Of a DNA stretch of 27,926 bases, positions 25,411 to 27,926 are shown one piece after another. Source of the stretch: a virus; the IMG/VR virus record IMGVR_UViG_3300030333_000275, positions 19,807 to 47,732 of that record; one strand, given 5' to 3'. How positions within the stretch are numbered: the first letter of the stretch is position 1; the number at the start of each line of letters is the position of its first letter. The position numbers were made by a program, and so were the translations under genes. Below the pieces are notes generated by a model, which did no database searches, was not told the origin of the DNA, and saw nothing but the letters and a program-made list of their open reading frames with translations.

Positions 25411-26206
25411 ACTTTATATTTCCCTTATGTTCATAGTTATATATTTCCATATGCTTTGGTTCAAAATCATCTACGCTTAACTGTGGTTGCAAATGATAGT
25501 TAGCATCATAATGTACATAACCGTTTTCTATTTGTGACCAAGCTGTACTAAAATGATCTGAATAAATATGTGCATCACCTACCATTAGTTTTAGTGTACC
25601 TGACTTAGCACCAATTAAGTTAGACCAACATGCTAACATAGTAGCACCAAATACCATATCACTTGGTATACCTACCATCCAATCACCTGATCTTGAATAC
25701 ATTAGCATAGATAAAGTTTTCTCTTTATCATAATTATCTTCATCAACATAAAATTGATATAAGAAATGGCATGGTGGTAAACTTAGATTTTCCATACCTT
25801 CAGGATTCCATGCGCTAATAATATGTCTTCTATCATATGGATTAGCTCTAAGATTATTTAATACATTTCTTACTTGATTAACACCATTAAAATTATACCA
25901 ACTATTACCGTAACTAAGACGTAACTCGCCAGTATCAGGATCTCCGAACTCATTCCAGTAATTGCACCCCCATTTCTGAAAGTCTTTAACATTTTTAGGC
26001 TGTCTAATTATAGCAGCGTATTCACCTAGTACACCTTCATAGTGTATCTTACGTGATGTTAGTAACGGGAAGTAATGATTACGCATATCAAATTCTAGTT
26101 CTTTAAATGGTAAAGATCTAGTATAACCATTACGACCTTCTTTCTGACGACCATATCTTAGTATGTCTTCAGCTATATTTAAATACTTTTGATTATATAT
26201 CTGCAT
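25394..26206 (-). CDS. Thymidylate-synthase-family pyrimidine (hydroxy)methyltransferase with Asp at the base-selecting position (270 aa)
   Basis: The ThyA fold is clear: YDRRHIISAWNP (R126, R127), LPPCHFLYQF (nucleophile C146), SRSGDWMVGIPSD (R172, D175, D183), GDAHIYSDH (H213, Y215) and the late VDDFEPKHMEIYNYEHKG. In E. coli ThyA the residues R126, R127, C146, D169 and N177 correspond. The D169-to-N177 spacing of eight is kept here as D175-to-D183, so the Asn that recognises the uracil edge is Asp. In T4 dCMP hydroxymethylase the equivalent residue is Asp179 (RSNDVVFGFRND), and an Asn-to-Asp change in Lactobacillus thymidylate synthase shifts preference to dCMP. The usual C-terminal Val is also replaced (ends ELKT). 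It may therefore methylate or hydroxymethylate dCMP. An ordinary thymidylate synthase is the default annotation, and family membership is certain either way. Confidence 0.9.
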   Translation of the reverse strand: MQIYNQKYLNIAEDILRYGRQKEGRNGYTRSLPFKELEFDMRNHYFPLLTSRKIHYEGVLGEYAAIIRQPKNVKDFQKWGCNYWNEFGDPDTGELRLSYGNSWYNFNGVNQVRNVLNNLRANPYDRRHIISAWNPEGMENLSLPPCHFLYQFYVDEDNYDKEKTLSMLMYSRSGDWMVGIPSDMVFGATMLACWSNLIGAKSGTLKLMVGDAHIYSDHFSTAWSQIENGYVHYDANYHLQPQLSVDDFEPKHMEIYNYEHKGNIKYELKT

Positions 26207-26208
26207 GT

Positions 26209-26430
26209 TTATTCACTTTTAAATATATCTGTTAGGTCACCTTCAATATAAAGTCTGGTACCTGATCTCATATATACACATAAAGAACCAGCGTTCCATT
26301 CTTCAATTGATTCAATTTCTTCTAATTTAATTACAATCTTCTTTTCAGAGTATTGTTGCTTACATAGTAATACATTGTATTGAGTAGCATCACCGTATTT
26401 ACCATGATTAAATAGATTTTTAAATTGCAT
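26209..26430 (-). CDS. Small hypothetical protein (73 aa)
   Basis: I do not recognise this protein. The C-terminal part, 'IVIKLEEIESIEEWNAGSLC' then 'VYMRSGTRLYIEGDLTDIF', has a strand-strand pattern like small beta-barrel proteins that read 'I.L..I..IE......I.L.sG....V..s...I' (similar in outline to FlbD-type proteins). AAAGGAA precedes the ATG, which directly follows the stop of the upstream gene, and the thymidylate-synthase-family gene begins two bases after its own stop. Coupling on both sides makes it a credible gene. Confidence 0.65.
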   Translation of the reverse strand: MQFKNLFNHGKYGDATQYNVLLCKQQYSEKKIVIKLEEIESIEEWNAGSLCVYMRSGTRLYIEGDLTDIFKSE

Positions 26431-26754
26431 TTATATTCCTTTCTCAGAATTAATTTTATCAATAACATCTGCATTTTCTAATTTCTTATTTTCTAAATAA
26501 GCTGCAAACATTGCACAATAAACTGCCATGTCTACTAACGTATCTTCTAAGGATTCAAAGTTAATCTTTTTATCTTTAGTTTCTGCAAGACTTCTCATGC
26601 GTAAATACTTAGTATGAATCATATGCATATACGACTTATTACCATATGGAAAGTAATCTTCTTCAGTCCACATGTTACCTTGGTAATCAGCTTGCTTTCT
26701 TTCTTTAAGCTCAGCTGCTTCTTTCAATATCGTCGAGGCTGTTACTTTTGCCAT
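26431..26754 (-). CDS. DUF1599-like / nucleotide-modification-associated protein (107 aa)
   Basis: The sequence 'ADYQGNMWTEEDYFPYGNKS' followed by TKYLRMRSLAE and 'NFESLEDTLVDMAVYCAMFA' matches the layout of the DUF1599 family (nucleotide modification associated domain 1): K..DYG...w...fp......TK..R...l......ESLEDTL.D...Y.......  These proteins sit beside nucleotide metabolism genes in phages, as here, next to MazG-like and thymidylate-synthase-family genes; their biochemical role is not established. I start it at 26754 (MAKVTAS) because AAGGAAA stands just upstream. The longer frame from 26832 runs through the 55-aa gene in another frame and lacks a ribosome-binding site. Confidence 0.66.
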   Translation of the reverse strand: MAKVTASTILKEAAELKERKQADYQGNMWTEEDYFPYGNKSYMHMIHTKYLRMRSLAETKDKKINFESLEDTLVDMAVYCAMFAAYLENKKLENADVIDKINSEKGI

Positions 26755-26878
26755 ACTTATTTCCTTTCTTACGATTGTATTTAGTTTTATCCGGAATAAC
26801 TTTATGTGCGTATTCACGTCTTCTACCTTCATTCATAGCTTTAGCTATAGGATTAATGATTCTAATATGTGTCTTCAT
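26711..26878 (-). CDS. Tiny basic phage protein, first gene of the leftward block (55 aa)
   Basis: The frame encodes a Lys/Arg-rich protein that contains IRIINPIAKAMNEGRRREYA, then VIPDKTKYNRKKGNKYGK, and ends in a short acidic tail. Small proteins with an 'NPIAK......k.vv..kk.Y.RKK' pattern occur in many phages, often near the start of early gene clusters; their function is unknown to me. GGAG lies eight bases before the ATG at 26878, and another in-frame ATG six bases upstream sits too close to it. The 3' end overlaps the DUF1599-like gene by 44 bases in a different frame. High positive charge suggests nucleic-acid binding (inference). Confidence 0.72.
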   Translation of the reverse strand: MKTHIRIINPIAKAMNEGRRREYAHKVIPDKTKYNRKKGNKYGKSNSLDDIERSS

Positions 26879-26884
26879 ACGCAT

Positions 26885-27000
26885 ACTCCGGATGTGGGTT
26901 ATTAAAAAATATATATTATATAAAAATTTATGTAGCGACAGCGGAATAAATTTAATTAAGATCTTAAACGTCTCCTAAAAGAAATCTAAAGGAGGTACCT
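26885..27000. promoter_or_regulatory. Divergent regulatory region between leftward block and small-terminase-like gene
   Basis: This very AT-rich gap separates divergent genes. It contains TATAAT on the - strand (26915-26920, no clear -35) that could serve the leftward block. It also has a perfect 12-bp palindrome ttaagatcttaa (26956-26967) overlapping ttaattaa, and a strong ribosome-binding site aaaggaggt for the rightward gene. ctcct (26972-26976) can pair with aggag (26990-26994) of that site, and aggtacct (26993-27000) is itself palindromic, so translation might be controlled by folding. None of these sites is proven. Confidence 0.45.
26889..26901 (+). repeat. Direct repeat copy 1, CGGATGTGGGTTA
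   Basis: This 13-bp sequence is identical to the copy at 27406-27418 and in the same orientation, 517 bp apart. The two copies flank the GC-richer small-terminase-like gene. A 13-bp exact repeat of mixed composition at that spacing is unlikely to be chance. Confidence 0.8.
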
Positions 27001-27396
27001 ATGGGTTATGAGAATTGCGGGAAGCACCCGAATTCGCTTGCACAGTTGAGACCAGTGATGGACTCAGAGACAGCTCGTGAGATGCAGGCGAGAGGCGCGG
27101 AGAAGCGTCGTCAAAACAAAGCACTCAGAGAAGCTATGAAACTGTCAGCCTCCGAGTTTAAAAAAATTAGGGATGAAGTAATTTCCGAAATGCCATCGGC
27201 TGTTGATATACTTAAAGTACAATTGGCGAAGGCTATTGAATTGGAAGATCAAGAAACTATAGAACGATTAGCTATAGCGTTAGCTGAGTATGAACAGCCG
27301 AAGCTACAGCGTGTTGACCAGACTAGCTTGACACTTGATACGGCGGAAATGTCGGAAGAGGATTTGCAGAAAAAAATTGCGGAATTGTCAGACTGA
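27001..27396 (+). CDS. Terminase small-subunit-like DNA-binding protein (131 aa)
   Basis: The N terminus 'GKHPNSLAQLRPVMDSETAR' followed by EMQARGAEKRRQNKALREAM resembles phage small-terminase-like proteins, which often begin N..NL.P....eear....kgG..s...rr..k.lre. A long helical middle and an acidic C terminus (EMSEEDLQKKIAELSD) also fit. Small terminases recognise phage DNA for packaging with the large subunit, which is not in this window. An excellent site, AAAGGAGGT, precedes the ATG. The first 120 bases are about 53% GC against roughly a third in the neighbouring genes, so the gene differs in composition and may be a recent acquisition. It is the only + strand gene at this end and is followed by its own terminator. 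The assignment rests on overall pattern only. Confidence 0.55.
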   Translation: MGYENCGKHPNSLAQLRPVMDSETAREMQARGAEKRRQNKALREAMKLSASEFKKIRDEVISEMPSAVDILKVQLAKAIELEDQETIERLAIALAEYEQPKLQRVDQTSLTLDTAEMSEEDLQKKIAELSD

Positions 27397-27405
27397 GACG
27401 TATCT

Positions 27406-27418
27406 CGGATGTGGGTTA
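27406..27418 (+). repeat. Direct repeat copy 2, CGGATGTGGGTTA
   Basis: This is the second identical 13-bp copy, starting ten bases after the stop of the small-terminase-like gene. Bases beyond the core differ between copies (TATTAA versus AGCAAT follow the shared part, approximately), so the identity is limited to this core. Confidence 0.8.
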
Positions 27419-27428
27419 GCAATTTTAA

Positions 27429-27475
27429 AAGCCTAGAGGTATCACTTGATTGTGTACGCTCTAGGCTTATTTTTG
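27429..27475 (+). terminator. Intrinsic terminator after the small-terminase-like gene
   Basis: A 10-bp stem, aagcctagag (27429-27438) with ctctaggctt (27459-27468), can extend inward by gta/tac and cac/gtg pairs around a ttgatt loop. It is followed by atttttg. The T-run favours termination of rightward transcripts; on the - strand the run is only four T, so leftward termination would be weaker. Confidence 0.82.
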
Positions 27476-27581
27476 CAATCTCACCAGGCCGAGTGAGCTC
27501 AAGGAACCTGTCAAGAGGGGTCGCGTGGTTATTTAATTTCGTCGCTACCGACTAGGAGGCCTTAATTCCCATTGCAAAAAT
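27469..27581. other. 113-bp GC-rich element bounded by 11-bp inverted repeats, possible structured RNA
   Basis: Perfect inverted repeats atttttgcaat (27469-27479) and attgcaaaaat (27571-27581) enclose 91 bases that are 54% GC (49 of 91), in a genome that is mostly near one third. Inside are a ctcac/gtgag hairpin (27480-27497), a gtcg-ctac-cgac hairpin (27541-27552) and an aggcc/ggcct pairing (27486-27490 with 27558-27562). No open frame of note and no tRNA pattern fit. It could be a noncoding RNA, a packaging or replication site, or a very small mobile element. Confidence 0.5.
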
Positions 27582-27582
27582 A

Positions 27583-27657
27583 TGGGGTAACTATTGAGAC
27601 TTGAACTCAAACTAACAGAATCACAAACTGTCGTGCAACCGTTACACTATAGTTACC
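27583..27657 (-). tRNA. tRNA-His: tRNA-His (anticodon GTG) with encoded CCA
   Basis: On the - strand the sequence folds as a complete cloverleaf. The acceptor GTAACTA/TAGTTAC is perfect. The D arm is GTGT/GCAC with an AACGGTT loop, and the anticodon loop TTGTGAT gives GTG. The T arm is TTGAG/CTCAA with TTCAAGT. An extra 5' G (27657) faces C73 (27586), the identity feature of tRNA-His, and CCA (27583-27585) is encoded. One oddity is a T-T mismatch closing the anticodon stem (31/39). It probably supports decoding of phage histidine codons. Confidence 0.93.
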
Positions 27658-27661
27658 GTAA

Positions 27662-27847
27662 TTATTGTAAAAAACTATTGAAGAAGTATTCATACAGAAT
27701 TCTTAGATTTTTATAATCAGAATCTTTTAGATCTTCTGTAGGAATATCTTCTGGGTTATCTACATTAAAGTTTTCCATATACCATTTAGTTTCTTCGTGA
27801 AACCAATTAATATATAGTGCTTTAAAAGCTATTTGAGCTTTAGTCAT
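27662..27847 (-). CDS. Small hypothetical protein (61 aa)
   Basis: I do not recognise this protein. It is acidic, rich in aromatic residues (YINWFHEETKWYMENF, LYEYFFNSF) and apparently helical, with no cysteine motif. Its ATG overlaps the TGA of the gene to its right (ATGA), so translation is coupled, and the tRNA-His follows four bases after its stop. No good ribosome-binding site precedes it, which fits coupling. Confidence 0.6.
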   Translation of the reverse strand: MTKAQIAFKALYINWFHEETKWYMENFNVDNPEDIPTEDLKDSDYKNLRILYEYFFNSFLQ

Positions 27848-27926
27848 CTTAATGCTTTTTGTTCGTCACGAAGTATTTGAATATAATCGTATGCATCTTT
27901 CTTATTCTTGAACGAACCTAATGGAA
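27844..27926 (-). CDS. C-terminal end of a - strand gene running off the window
   Basis: An open - strand frame enters from the right edge, encodes 26 residues (PLGSFKNKKDAYDYIQILRD then EQKALR) and stops at a TGA overlapping the next ATG. The charged, helical end carries no recognisable motif. The overlap with the 61-aa gene supports it as a real gene. Confidence 0.55.
   Translation of the reverse strand, partial: PLGSFKNKKDAYDYIQILRDEQKALR

Noticed and set aside
26748-26978. + strand 76-codon frame with hydrophobic stretches near the divergent region
   Set aside because: It lies opposite the 55-aa and DUF1599-like genes and has no ribosome-binding site. The hydrophobic look comes from the antisense of Lys/Asn codons.
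27480-27570. Second tRNA or tmRNA in the GC-rich element
   Set aside because: No T-arm with a standard TTCRA loop and no acceptor pairing could be built; the closing stem is AT-rich and 11 bp long, unlike tRNA.

Overview
The window is part of an AT-rich, strictly lytic-looking podovirus genome of the broad T7-like (autographivirus-related) kind. Low GC, a family-A DNA polymerase, a T7-type primase-helicase, a single-subunit RNA polymerase and very large internal virion proteins all recall marine podoviruses that infect low-GC bacteria such as SAR11. The host is inference; nothing in the sequence names it. No integrase, capsid, portal or large terminase gene is present, so the head genes lie outside, probably to the left.

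Layout. From 1 to about 16.75 kb, + strand genes encode the late virion block: the end of a structural protein, a tail-tip/fibre-like protein, a 68-aa unknown, a GNAT-like protein, and then a series of internal or ejection-type proteins. These are a 211-aa gp14-like protein, a Gly/Ala-rich 353-aa protein, a 1279-aa protein with an embedded T4-type lysozyme, a 1452-aa gp16-like protein with a staphylococcal-nuclease-like N terminus, and a 1410-aa protein. A strong bidirectional terminator (16747-16800) separates this block from a convergent - strand block (16.8-26.9 kb). Read from its promoter side, that block is: tiny basic protein, DUF1599-like protein, 73-aa protein, thymidylate-synthase-family enzyme, MazG-like NTP pyrophosphatase, 66-aa protein, DNA polymerase, possible PD-(D/E)XK nuclease, 5'-3' exonuclease, RusA-like resolvase, primase-helicase, dCMP deaminase, T7-like RNA polymerase, 86-aa protein. 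The right end holds a regulatory region, a GC-richer gene resembling a small terminase, a terminator, a 113-bp GC-rich element bounded by inverted repeats, a tRNA-His, and two small - strand genes.

Main discovery candidate. The 1410-aa product of 12380-16612, placed last in the ejection-protein block, carries recognisable motifs of single-subunit RNA polymerases: GR...NPQ (R648), IDG (D852), K941-K-S-P-M-T-M-G-Y949-G, YDAS (D1104) and FDAF (D1168). Their order and rough spacing match T7 RNAP and the packaged N4 virion RNAP. The phage would then have two RNA polymerases: a presumed virion-carried one, and a conventional 729-aa T7-like one encoded near the distal end of the replication block. 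That suggests an N4-like early-transcription strategy inside an otherwise T7-like phage.

A second point is that the thymidylate-synthase homologue has Asp (D183) where thymidylate synthases have the dUMP-selecting Asn, as in T4 dCMP hydroxymethylase. It may therefore act on dCMP, with possible consequences for base modification.
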